Below, piece by piece: positions 1-5,943 of a DNA stretch of 6,226 bases. The position numbers and the translations under genes are program-made. The DNA lies in the NCBI GenBank assembly GCA_017990865.1, contig JAGNNB010000189.1:1-6226 (forward strand), in the 5' to 3' direction. The first letter of the stretch is position 1, and each line of letters begins with the position of its first letter. Under the pieces are notes generated by a model. It had not been told where the DNA came from. It saw nothing but the letters and a program-made list of their open reading frames with translations, and did not search any database. Source of the DNA: Lysobacteraceae bacterium. GTDB taxonomy: Bacteria > Pseudomonadota > Gammaproteobacteria > Xanthomonadales > Xanthomonadaceae.

Positions 1-157
1 GCGCAAACTGGTCTGCAGGCAACGCCATGCGGAATCGGCGCACACGCTTTCGCAGGCGGCGCGCAAATCGACGAGCGGCGGGCGTATGGTCAGGCGGGAT
101 TCGTAGCCCCTCGCGTGAGTCAGAGGTTCGTGGATTCGAATGCCGCCGACATTGCGC
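1..157. other. Window edge downstream of tonB, no supported gene
   Basis: This stretch follows the tonB stop codon on the minus strand. One minus-strand frame (starting at base 156) and its mirror on the plus strand stay open to the window edge, but neither has a convincing start codon with a ribosome binding site, and I recognise no family in either translation. An Arg-rich plus-strand frame from 27 looks like a GC-rich shadow. There is no hairpin followed by a T-run, so no intrinsic terminator for the gshB-tonB unit is visible here. An 8-bp palindrome (ATTCGAAT, 134-141) is present, but nothing around it folds into a tRNA. Confidence 0.4.
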
Positions 158-1051
158 TCACTCGTCGACCATCGCACCCTCGGGCAAAAAGCGCCAGGTG
201 CGGATGACGTTGAGGATGTCCGGGTTGTCCGCGGTTTTCGGCAGCGGCGGATAGGGTTCGGCGAGGCGGGCGATGCGCACCGCGGCGTCGTCCAGCAATT
301 TGATACCGCTGCTCTGCACGATGTCGATGCGTTCGATCGAGCCGTTGCGTAGCACGCCGACGTTGATGACCACGGTGCCGGACAGGCGTCGGCGACGTGC
401 TTCGTCGGGGTAGTTGAGATTGCCCACGCGCTCCGCGCGATCCACCCAGGTGCGCAAGTACGTGGCCCAGGCGTACTCCTGAGTGCTGGCGGAGACGAAT
501 TTCCGGCTGGGACGCTTCGCGTAACGGTTGGAGCGAAGGTGGATCTCGGCCGCCAGCCGCGCCATTTCCATATCGTGTTCGACCTTTTGCCGGCCCTGGG
601 GCAGAGGCAGCGGTTCGACCTTCTGGTCCCGGCTGGGCGGCGGAACGGCGGTTTCTCCGTTGGCGCTGACCACGATCCGGGCCTGGGTCGGCGGCGCCGG
701 GGCGGGCGCCTGGGCGCGGACGGGGCGGGGCGCCACCCCGGGTTCGGCCTGCGGCATCGTGCCTGGCTGCACGTCGCGCGGCCGATGGGCTTTTTCGTGT
801 TCGCCGCCGCCCTGGTTATTGGCCTGGGCCAGAAAATCGGCTTGCTTGGGCGTCAGCGGGGTCTGGGTCTGGGTCAGGATCACATCCAGCATCGGCACCA
901 CCGGCGCCGCGCTCTCCAGGGCGAAACCGATGCCCAGGATCAGCAGCCCATGCAGCAGCAGCGAAAACACCAGGGTCGCGCCCAGGCGCTGGTCGTCGCC
1001 GATGCGCGGTTTCGGCAGCAACGGCGGGGGCGGGGCGGGAATCGCACTCAT
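158..1051 (-). CDS. tonB: TonB-family energy transducer, TonB3-like
   Basis: This 297-residue protein is an inner-membrane energy transducer of the TonB family. TonB proteins pass proton-motive energy from ExbB-ExbD to outer-membrane partners. Residues 1-22 are cytoplasmic and Pro-rich; about 23-43 form one transmembrane helix. That helix carries Ser30-x3-His34, matching the Ser16/His20 spacing in E. coli TonB. A periplasmic linker follows with Pro/Ala runs (about 105-150), including the FLAQANNQGGG segment (73-83) that I recall from TonB3-type proteins. The TonB C-terminal domain spans about 205-291, with NYPDEARRR, a GTVVINVGVL strand and the closing VIRTWRF. The ATG at 1051 is the only start that keeps the membrane helix, although no clear Shine-Dalgarno precedes it. 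It lies 35 bases after gshB. In P. aeruginosa the gene at this position is tonB3, which was reported to be needed for twitching motility. A pilus-related role here is inferred from that synteny; ordinary siderophore uptake cannot be excluded. Confidence 0.88.
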   Translation of the reverse strand: MSAIPAPPPPLLPKPRIGDDQRLGATLVFSLLLHGLLILGIGFALESAAPVVPMLDVILTQTQTPLTPKQADFLAQANNQGGGEHEKAHRPRDVQPGTMPQAEPGVAPRPVRAQAPAPAPPTQARIVVSANGETAVPPPSRDQKVEPLPLPQGRQKVEHDMEMARLAAEIHLRSNRYAKRPSRKFVSASTQEYAWATYLRTWVDRAERVGNLNYPDEARRRRLSGTVVINVGVLRNGSIERIDIVQSSGIKLLDDAAVRIARLAEPYPPLPKTADNPDILNVIRTWRFLPEGAMVDE

Positions 1052-1064
1052 CGGGACGGCATAT

Positions 1065-1076
1065 CAGACACGTCTG
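1065..1076. repeat. Short inverted repeat between gshB and tonB
   Basis: Arms CAGAC and GTCTG flank a 2-base centre in the 35-base gap between the two genes. As RNA it would fold only as a 4-bp stem with a 4-base loop, so it is weak as a hairpin. It lies where the tonB ribosome binding site would be sought, and no good Shine-Dalgarno is seen there. It could affect tonB translation, bind a protein, or be chance. Confidence 0.25.
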
Positions 1077-1086
1077 GCGCAGCCGT

Positions 1087-2043
1087 TCACGGCGAGCCTT
1101 CCAGGGCGTCGAACAGCAGGCCGGCGATATTGAGCCCGAACTGGGCGTCCAATTCGCGGATGCAGGTCGGGCTGGTGACGTTGACCTCGGTGAGATAGTC
1201 GCCGATCACGTCCAGACCGACGAAACGCATGCCGCGGCGGTGCATTTCCGGGCCGACTTGGGCGGCGATCCAGCGGTCGCGCTCGCTCAGTGGCCGGCCT
1301 TCGCCGCGACCGCCGGCGGCGAGGTTGCCGCGGAATTCGTCGCCCTGCGGGATGCGGGCGAGGCAGTAGTCCACCGGCACCCCGTCGATCAGCAGGATGC
1401 GTTTGTCGCCGTCCACGATCTCGGGCAGGTAACGCTGCGCCAGCGCCAGGTGCCGGCCGCCGTCGGTCAGGGTTTCCAGAATCACGTTCAGGTTCGCATC
1501 CCCGGCCCGGACGCGAAAGATCGACCGCCCGCCCATACCGTCCAGAGGCTTGAGCACGGCGTCGCCGTGTTCGGCCACGAAGGCCTTGAGCGAGGCGGCG
1601 TCGCGGGCGACCCGCGTCGGCGGGCAGCACTGCGGGAATTCCAGGGCGGTCAGCTTCTCGTTCTGATCGCGCAGGCCGCGCGGATCGTTGACGACCTGGG
1701 CGCCGGCGCGTTGAGCGAAGCTCAGAATGTGGGTGTCGTGCAGAAAGTCGGCATCGACTGGCGGATCCTTGCGCATCAGCACCAGATCGCCCGGACCGAA
1801 CGCCCGTTCCGTCGCGGCGCCCAGCTCGAACCAGCTTTTGGGGTCCTCGCGAACGGTCAACGGCGCGGTGCGCGCGATCGGGAGGCCGTCGCTCAGGGCC
1901 AAGCCTCCCGGCGTCACGTAATGCAGTCGATGCCCCCGGCGCTGCGCCTCCAGCAGCATCGCGAAGGTCGAGTCTTTCGCGATCTTGATCGAAGCGATCG
2001 GGTCCATGACCACGACCACATCGCGCACCATCCGACGATCCAT
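1087..2043 (-). CDS. gshB: Glutathione synthetase
   Basis: This cytoplasmic ATP-grasp ligase joins gamma-glutamylcysteine and glycine with ATP to make glutathione, the second step of the pathway. From the chosen start it has 318 residues, close to E. coli GshB (316). The N-terminal domain carries VVMDPIASIKIAKDST (11-26) and LMRKDPP (89-95). The ATP-grasp part shows VLKPLDGMGGRSIF (163-176), the glycine-rich RGNLAAGGRGE (238-248) and the closing GLDVIGDYLTEVNVTSPTC (276-294), which holds the metal- and substrate-binding region. All key blocks are intact. The frame is open upstream to 2226, but that extension is Arg-rich and unlike the family. ATG 2043 and ATG 2031 (four residues later, giving MVRDVVVVMDPI) are both plausible; both have only weak G-rich ribosome binding sites. 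The gene is divergent from the pil operon and 35 bases ahead of tonB. A link between glutathione and pili is not implied by the sequence, although the neighbourhood is conserved in Pseudomonas. Confidence 0.96.
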   Translation of the reverse strand: MDRRMVRDVVVVMDPIASIKIAKDSTFAMLLEAQRRGHRLHYVTPGGLALSDGLPIARTAPLTVREDPKSWFELGAATERAFGPGDLVLMRKDPPVDADFLHDTHILSFAQRAGAQVVNDPRGLRDQNEKLTALEFPQCCPPTRVARDAASLKAFVAEHGDAVLKPLDGMGGRSIFRVRAGDANLNVILETLTDGGRHLALAQRYLPEIVDGDKRILLIDGVPVDYCLARIPQGDEFRGNLAAGGRGEGRPLSERDRWIAAQVGPEMHRRGMRFVGLDVIGDYLTEVNVTSPTCIRELDAQFGLNIAGLLFDALEGSP

Positions 2044-2183
2044 CCCGCCACCCGAAAAATATGCCGACCGCGATGTTAGCAGGCGCTCGGTCCTTCCCGA
2101 CATCGCGCCTCGGTCGCGCACGGCATCTCGCGGATGCGCCCTGCCGCGTCGATTCTGGTCGCGCTGCGTCAGTTGTCCCCATG

Positions 2184-2195
2184 CGAAAAATTTCG
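2184..2195. repeat. Near-palindrome CGAAA-AA-TTTCG
   Basis: Two 5-base arms surround a 2-base centre, and a GTTAAC palindrome (2195-2200) overlaps by one base. The right half is also one arm of the longer inverted repeat with 2269-2276. The AT-rich dyad in a GC-rich background, between divergent genes, is the kind of site a dimeric regulator binds. No known regulator consensus was recognised. Confidence 0.35.
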
Positions 2196-2276
2196 TTAAC
2201 TCGACCGGACGAAAGCGAGTAGGCAAAGGCGGTTACACTCGTCAACGTGAGCCAGTCCATAGAATCGCTAACGAAA
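2191..2276. repeat. Inverted repeat TTTCGTTA ... TAACGAAA
   Basis: An 8-base arm at 2191-2198 is repeated in inverse orientation at 2269-2276, with 70 bases between them. Allowing one mismatch, the match extends to TTTCGTTARC. The right arm ends two bases before the -35 hexamer of the pilG promoter candidate, and the left arm lies toward gshB. The spacing is too long for a simple RNA hairpin, so paired protein-binding sites on DNA are the more sensible reading. The function is inferred. Confidence 0.35.
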
Positions 2277-2278
2277 AC

Positions 2279-2309
2279 TTGACAGTGCGTCGGTGGGCTG
2301 GGATATAGA
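2279..2309 (+). promoter_or_regulatory. Sigma70-type promoter candidate for the pil operon
   Basis: A perfect -35 hexamer TTGACA lies at 2279-2284 and TATAGA at 2304-2309, a 19-base spacer. The alternative GATATA (2302-2307) gives the ideal 17-base spacer but a poorer match. Transcription would start near 2316 and leave a leader of about 70 bases before pilG. This is the best housekeeping promoter in the window and is placed correctly for the operon. The long spacer leaves room for an activator. Confidence 0.55.
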
Positions 2310-2320
2310 TACCTTTTCGC

Positions 2321-2339
2321 GGCGAACGCGCTGTTCGCC
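2321..2339 (+). promoter_or_regulatory. Perfect 7-bp hairpin in the pilG leader
   Basis: GGCGAAC (2321-2327) pairs fully with GTTCGCC (2333-2339) around the 5-base loop GCGCT. It would sit within the first 10-25 bases of the mRNA predicted from the 2279-2309 promoter. It is followed by CTT, not a U-run, so it is a poor intrinsic terminator. Stabilising the 5' end of the message, pausing, or binding an RNA regulator are the options. It does not cover the pilG ribosome binding site at 2374-2380. Confidence 0.45.
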
Positions 2340-2384
2340 CTTGGCGCGAGCGTGCCGAGAGCGTGCTACATACGGGGAGACACG

Positions 2385-2786
2385 ATGACCCAAGACGAGA
2401 ATCCAGCCGGCAGTCTGCAAGGCCTGCGGGTGATGGTGATCGACGATTCGAAGACCATCCGCCGAACCGCGGAAACCCTGCTCAAGCGAGAAGGGGCCGA
2501 GGTGGTGACGGCGACCGACGGTTTCGAGGCGCTGGCCAAGATCGCCGATCAGCGGCCTCAGATCATCTTCGTCGACATCATGATGCCGCGGCTGGACGGG
2601 TACCAAACGTGCGCCCTGATCAAGAACAATCAGGTGTTCAAGCACACTCCGGTGATCATGCTCTCCTCCAAGGACGGTTTGTTCGATAAAGCGCGGGGCC
2701 GCATCGTCGGTTCCGAGCAATACCTCACCAAACCGTTCACGCGCGAAGAGTTGATCGACGCCATCCGCAAGCACGTCAACGCCTGA
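2385..2786 (+). CDS. pilG: PilG, CheY-like pilus response regulator
   Basis: This is a stand-alone receiver domain of 133 residues. In the Pil-Chp system it accepts phosphate from the ChpA kinase and favours type IV pilus extension and twitching motility; in Pseudomonas it also feeds cAMP signalling. The acidic pair is Asp20-Asp21, the phospho-acceptor is Asp64 (FVDIMMPRLDGYQT), the switch residue is Ser94 (IMLSSKDG), and the invariant Lys-Pro is Lys116-Pro117 (LTKPF). An N-terminal extension of about 13 residues precedes the fold. The ATG at 2385 is preceded by GGGGAGA (2374-2380). A GTG in the same frame at 2352 would add 11 residues of poor character and is rejected. It is the first gene of the operon, with pilH 20 bases downstream. 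No output domain is present, so it must act through protein contacts. Confidence 0.96.
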   Translation: MTQDENPAGSLQGLRVMVIDDSKTIRRTAETLLKREGAEVVTATDGFEALAKIADQRPQIIFVDIMMPRLDGYQTCALIKNNQVFKHTPVIMLSSKDGLFDKARGRIVGSEQYLTKPFTREELIDAIRKHVNA

Positions 2787-2806
2787 TCGGGAGGGGCAGG
2801 GGAACC

Positions 2807-3178
2807 ATGGCCCGCATTCTGTTGATCGAAGATTCTCCGACGGACACGGCGGTGTTGACCCGTTTGCTCGAGCGTCACGGGCATACGGTGTTGACCTCCG
2901 GCAGCGCCGAGGACGGGATCGAGGTCTGCCGCCGCGAGCGGCCGGATGTCGTGCTCATGGATGTGGTGTTGCCGGGCATGAACGGCTTCCAGGCGACCCG
3001 CGCGCTTTCGCGCGACGCCGCGACCAGCCGTATCCCGGTCCTGATCGTCAGCACCAAAGGCATGGATACCGACCGTTCCTGGGGCATGCGCCAAGGCGCC
3101 AAGGACTACATCGTCAAACCGCCGAACGAGGGCGCCCTGATCGCTCGCATCGACCAATTGCTGGGGAACGCCGCATGA
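2807..3178 (+). CDS. pilH: PilH, CheY-like pilus response regulator
   Basis: This is a second single-domain receiver, 123 residues, cytoplasmic. In Pil-Chp systems PilH opposes or resets PilG, being linked to pilus retraction or acting as a phosphate sink. The acidic pair is Glu8-Asp9 (LIEDSPTD), the phospho-acceptor Asp52 (LMDVVLPGMNGFQATR), the switch residue Ser82 (IVSTK) and the invariant Lys104-Pro105. RQGAKDYIVKPP closely resembles the Pseudomonas PilH block RQGARDYLTKP. The first acidic position is Glu rather than Asp, a tolerated variation. The start at 2807 has AGGGGAA (2798-2804) in front. The last four bases overlap the pilI start (ATGA, 3175-3178), so the two are probably translationally coupled. 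No sign of damage is seen. Confidence 0.95.
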   Translation: MARILLIEDSPTDTAVLTRLLERHGHTVLTSGSAEDGIEVCRRERPDVVLMDVVLPGMNGFQATRALSRDAATSRIPVLIVSTKGMDTDRSWGMRQGAKDYIVKPPNEGALIARIDQLLGNAA

Positions 3179-3729
3179 CCGAAGCCAACGCCGTCGCGTT
3201 CGACGCTTTCGAGGCGCTCGCCGAATACGAACGCCGCAGTCTGGCGCACGTCGCCGGCCTGCCCGAGCAATTGCAGGCCGCGGGGCTGTGGCGCGGGGTC
3301 GGCTATCGCATCGGTCAGCGCAAGTTGGTCTCGGATTACGAATCGGTGGCGGAAATCCTGACCGTCCCGCAGATCACCCCGGTACCCGGCGCGCAGCCCT
3401 GGATGCTGGGCGTGGCCAACGTCCGCGGCAACTTGTTGCCGGTGGCCGATCTCAAGCAATTCCTCGAAGGCACCCGCTCGGTGCTGCAAGAGGGGCATCA
3501 AAAAGTGATGGTGCTGCGTCAGCCGGGCGGCGACGTCGCGGTGACCATCGACGAGTTGTATGGCCAACGTTCCTTCCAGGACGAGCAGCAGGCCGATCCC
3601 GAATCCCTCGGCGAGGGCCGGTACGGCGGTTTCATCGACCGCGCCTACCGTGTCGCCGACGAGTTGTGGGGCGTGTTCCGCTTCGACTTGCTGGTCCGTA
3701 CGCCCGAATTCCGACATGCGGCCACGTAA
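3175..3729 (+). CDS. pilI: PilI, CheW-like adaptor of the pilus chemosensory array
   Basis: PilI is the CheW-type coupling protein expected to bridge the PilJ receptor and the ChpA kinase in a cytoplasmic-face array. It has 184 residues: an N-terminal helical stretch of about 35 residues followed by a CheW domain (about 40-177). Diagnostic parts are GVGYRIGQRKLVSD (41-54), EILTVPQITPVPGAQPWMLG (60-79), the family hallmark GVANVRGNLLPVADL (79-93), a VMVLRQPGGDVAVTIDELYG strand-turn-strand (111-130) and the end FRFDLLVRTPEF (168-179). It starts inside the end of pilH by a 4-base overlap, with GGGGAA at 3163-3168. The stop codon lies inside a hairpin (3725-3742), and pilJ begins 72 bases later. 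A plain CheW is less likely because of the gene order. Confidence 0.93.
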   Translation: MTEANAVAFDAFEALAEYERRSLAHVAGLPEQLQAAGLWRGVGYRIGQRKLVSDYESVAEILTVPQITPVPGAQPWMLGVANVRGNLLPVADLKQFLEGTRSVLQEGHQKVMVLRQPGGDVAVTIDELYGQRSFQDEQQADPESLGEGRYGGFIDRAYRVADELWGVFRFDLLVRTPEFRHAAT

Positions 3730-3742
3730 GGTTGCCCTTACG
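3725..3742 (+). promoter_or_regulatory. Perfect 7-bp hairpin across the pilI stop codon
   Basis: CGTAAGG (3725-3731) pairs completely with CCTTACG (3736-3742) around the 4-base loop TTGC. The pilI TAA (3727-3729) is within the left arm. There is no U-run after it (the following bases are GC-rich, then pyrimidine-rich), so full termination is unlikely. It lies in the longest gap between pilG and pilJ and could stabilise the upstream message, mark a processing point, or set the ratio of PilI to PilJ. Confidence 0.45.
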
Positions 3743-3801
3743 CGCGCCCGACGCATCCTTCCTTTCACCGAACATCAGAACAACGTAGATCGAGGCGAGA
3801 C

Positions 3802-5823
3802 ATGAGCACTGTGATGGACACCGTTGCCGGCAAGGGGCGCAGCCAGAGCACCAACCTATGGCTGTGGGTTCTGGCGCTGTCGCTGCTCGTATTCGCGGCC
3901 AATACGGGCTACGCGCTATGGAAGACTTCCCGCTTCGGCGGCGCGAACACCGCAGCTTCGAATCTGCAGGTGAATTCGCAGAAGCTTTCGAACCTCGGCC
4001 GCGAAGCGGTCAACGGCGACGCCGCCGCGTTCAAGGCCTTCCGCGAGACCAAGGCGCAGATCGAGAGCGACGTGAAGTTGCTCAACGACCGCTTCGGCAG
4101 CGCGCCCGACGTGTCCGGCCCGATCAACACGGTCACCACCACGTGGGTACCGATGGGCAAGAACGCCGACCAGATCATGTCTTCCGAGAACGCGGTGGTG
4201 GCGCTGGCCGGCAACGCCAAGACCTTCACCGATCGCGTGCCGCAATTGCAGGCGCAGCTCGACGAAGTGGTGCGCGCGATGTCCGCCAGCGGCGCGCCGT
4301 CCTCGCAGATCTACATCGCGCTGCGCCAAGTGGTGTTGGCCGCGACGATGGCCCGCAGCGTCGCGGAAATCCGCGCCGGCGGCCAGAACGCTTCGGTGGC
4401 CGGCGAACGCCTCGCGCGCGACGCCGGGGTGTTCGCGCAGGTGCTCAACGGCCTGCGCAACGGCGATCAGGCGATGAACATCCAGCGGCTCGGTAATCCG
4501 GCCGCGTTGGGCGCGTTGAATCAAGCCAACGCCCAGTGGACGGAGATGAAGAAGGATCTCGACGCGATTCTGAACTCCTCGCAGAGCCTGTTCCGCGCGC
4601 AGTCGGCCGCGACCGAACTGACCAGCGGCTCGACCAAACTCCTCAGCGACAGCGAAAGCCTGTTCCGCGCGTTCACCGCGTTCGGTTCGGCCCGCGACAC
4701 CAACCTGTTCGGCAACATCTGGGTCAGTGTGTTGTCGGGTTTGATCGCGTTGGCTTCGATCGTGTTCTTGGTCTTCAGCTTGAACACCGCGCAGCGTCAG
4801 CGGTACCAGACCTCGATGGAACTCAATAATCGTAACCAGGAGGCGATCATGCGCCTGCTGGACGAAATGGGTTCGCTCGCGGAAGGCGATTTGACCGTGA
4901 AGGCGACCGTGACCGAGGACATGACCGGCGCGATCGCGGACTCGATCAACTTCGCGGTCGAACAGCTCCGCAGCCTGGTGCAAACGATTAACGACACCTC
5001 GGTGCAGGTGGCGTCCAGCGCCCAGGAAACCCAGGCCACCGCGATGCATCTGGCCGAAGCGGCGGAACATCAGGCGCAGCAGATCAACACCGCCACCACC
5101 CGCATCAGCGAAATCGCGACCAGCATCAACCAGGTGTCGCGCAACTCCGCCGAATCCGCGGACGTGGCGCAACGCTCGGTGGAAATCGCGACCAAGGGCG
5201 CCGGCGTGGTGCGCCAGACGATTCAAGGCATGGACACCATCCGCGGCCAGATTCAGGAAACCTCGAAGCGAATCAAGCGCCTCGGCGAAAGCTCGCAGGA
5301 AATCGGCTCGATCGTGGAACTGATCAACGACATTTCCGAGCAGACCAACATCCTCGCGCTGAACGCGGCCATCCAGGCGGCCTCGGCGGGCGAAGCGGGC
5401 CGCGGGTTCGCGGTGGTGGCGGACGAAGTGCAACGACTCGCCGAACGCACCTCGAACGCGACCAAGCGAATCGAAGCGCTGGTGGAAACGATTCAGGCCG
5501 ACACCAACGAGGCGGTCAGTTCGATGGAACAGACCACCTCCGAAGTGGTGAGCGGCGCCCGCCTCGCCGAAGACGCGGGTACCGCGCTGGGCGAGATCGA
5601 AACGGTGTCGAACACGCTCGCCGGACTCATTCAAGGCATCTCCAAGGCCGCGCAGCAACAGTCCACGGCGGCGTCGGACATCACCCAGACCATGAGCACC
5701 ATTCAGTCGATCACCGCGCAGACATCGCAAGGCGCCAACCAGACCGCCGAGTCGATCGGAAACCTCGCGCAGTTGGCGGCGGACCTGCGCCGTTCGGTCG
5801 CCGACTTCAAGCTGCCGGCTTGA
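3802..5823 (+). CDS. pilJ: PilJ, type IV pilus chemoreceptor
   Basis: PilJ is the methyl-accepting chemotaxis protein of the Pil-Chp system, 673 residues, in the inner membrane. In Pseudomonas it is implicated in surface and pilin sensing upstream of ChpA. A short cytoplasmic N-terminus is followed by transmembrane helix 1 (about 18-40). A periplasmic domain of about 265 residues, Ala/Asn/Gln-rich and helical, comes next, then transmembrane helix 2 (about 305-327, IWVSVLSGLIALASIVFLVF). A HAMP-like linker follows (about 328-395, with RLLDEMGSLAEGDLTVKA). The long cytoplasmic coiled-coil carries the signalling tip at about 510-550, including SEQTNILALNAAIQAA and GRGFAVVADEVQRLAERT. At the tip Gln525 replaces the Glu common in classical MCPs, as in other PilJ proteins. 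The C-terminus (DFKLPA) lacks the NWETF-type pentapeptide that tethers CheR and CheB. The start at 3802 has GAGGCGAG upstream; Met5 is an unlikely alternative. The CDS is intact. Confidence 0.95.
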   Translation: MSTVMDTVAGKGRSQSTNLWLWVLALSLLVFAANTGYALWKTSRFGGANTAASNLQVNSQKLSNLGREAVNGDAAAFKAFRETKAQIESDVKLLNDRFGSAPDVSGPINTVTTTWVPMGKNADQIMSSENAVVALAGNAKTFTDRVPQLQAQLDEVVRAMSASGAPSSQIYIALRQVVLAATMARSVAEIRAGGQNASVAGERLARDAGVFAQVLNGLRNGDQAMNIQRLGNPAALGALNQANAQWTEMKKDLDAILNSSQSLFRAQSAATELTSGSTKLLSDSESLFRAFTAFGSARDTNLFGNIWVSVLSGLIALASIVFLVFSLNTAQRQRYQTSMELNNRNQEAIMRLLDEMGSLAEGDLTVKATVTEDMTGAIADSINFAVEQLRSLVQTINDTSVQVASSAQETQATAMHLAEAAEHQAQQINTATTRISEIATSINQVSRNSAESADVAQRSVEIATKGAGVVRQTIQGMDTIRGQIQETSKRIKRLGESSQEIGSIVELINDISEQTNILALNAAIQAASAGEAGRGFAVVADEVQRLAERTSNATKRIEALVETIQADTNEAVSSMEQTTSEVVSGARLAEDAGTALGEIETVSNTLAGLIQGISKAAQQQSTAASDITQTMSTIQSITAQTSQGANQTAESIGNLAQLAADLRRSVADFKLPA

Positions 5824-5943
5824 TTTTCGGCGGATTCTGCGACGGAGCACGGGCTAAATGATGCGTATGCCACCCCAGTCTGATTCATCTCAGCGCCGGT
5901 TCGGGCGCGGACGCGGGCGCGTACGCGTCTACGAGGAGGCGCG
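5824..5943 (+). other. pilJ-chpA intergenic gap
   Basis: The 120 bases between pilJ and chpA form the largest gap inside the operon. I see no good promoter: TTGATT (5820-5825) and CTAAAT (5854-5859) are 28 bases apart. A 5-bp stem with GCGCC (5893-5897) and GGCGC (5904-5908) is weak, and no U-run follows. A 10-base palindrome CGCGTACGCG (5918-5927) lies in a run of alternating C and G. A mini-ORF covers most of the gap and is listed separately. Confidence 0.5.

Larger units (their letters stand above)
2044..2384. promoter_or_regulatory. Divergent intergenic region, gshB / pilG
   Basis: These 341 bases separate two divergent transcription units and should hold both promoters. No frame across the region looks like a protein. 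On the pilG side there is a strong promoter candidate, an inverted repeat and a leader hairpin, listed separately. For gshB the only -10 candidate close to the gene is TAACAT on the minus strand (2078-2073), and no good -35 sits 16-18 bases behind it, so the gshB promoter is unresolved. The pentamer CGAAA or its complement recurs (2053, 2184, 2191, 2210, 2272), making this stretch locally AT-rich for such a high-GC window. I see no clear Crp/Clp-type TGTGA-N6-TCACA site. Confidence 0.6.

Noticed and set aside
125..150. tRNA-like TTCGAAT segment
   Set aside because: The flanking bases do not form a T-stem, and no acceptor, D or anticodon arms can be drawn nearby.
1240..2079. Plus-strand frame of 279 codons opposite gshB
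   Set aside because: It is a shadow of gshB with no family resemblance or supporting ribosome binding site.
2044..2226. Upstream in-frame extension of gshB by 61 codons
   Set aside because: The extension is Arg-rich, absent from the GshB family as I recall it, and overlaps the expected promoter region.
1064..2260. Minus-strand frame of 398 codons overlapping gshB in another frame
   Set aside because: Its composition is Arg/Ala/Gly-rich with no recognisable domain, and it covers the clearly identified GshB frame.
2321..2343. Leader hairpin as an intrinsic terminator/attenuator
   Set aside because: The stem is followed by CTT and then GC-rich sequence, not a U-run, so termination is not supported.
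2268..2774. Minus-strand frame opposite pilG
   Set aside because: The receiver-domain residues are all on the plus strand; the antisense translation is only the mirror of these codons.
3916..5850. Very long minus-strand open frame (644 codons) opposite pilJ
   Set aside because: It is His/Arg/Gly-rich and mirrors the strongly supported pilJ codons; such antisense frames arise from high third-position GC. No domain is recognisable.
5820..5859. Internal promoter for chpA (TTGATT and CTAAAT)
   Set aside because: The 28-base spacing is far outside the sigma70 range, and no other pair of hexamers fits.
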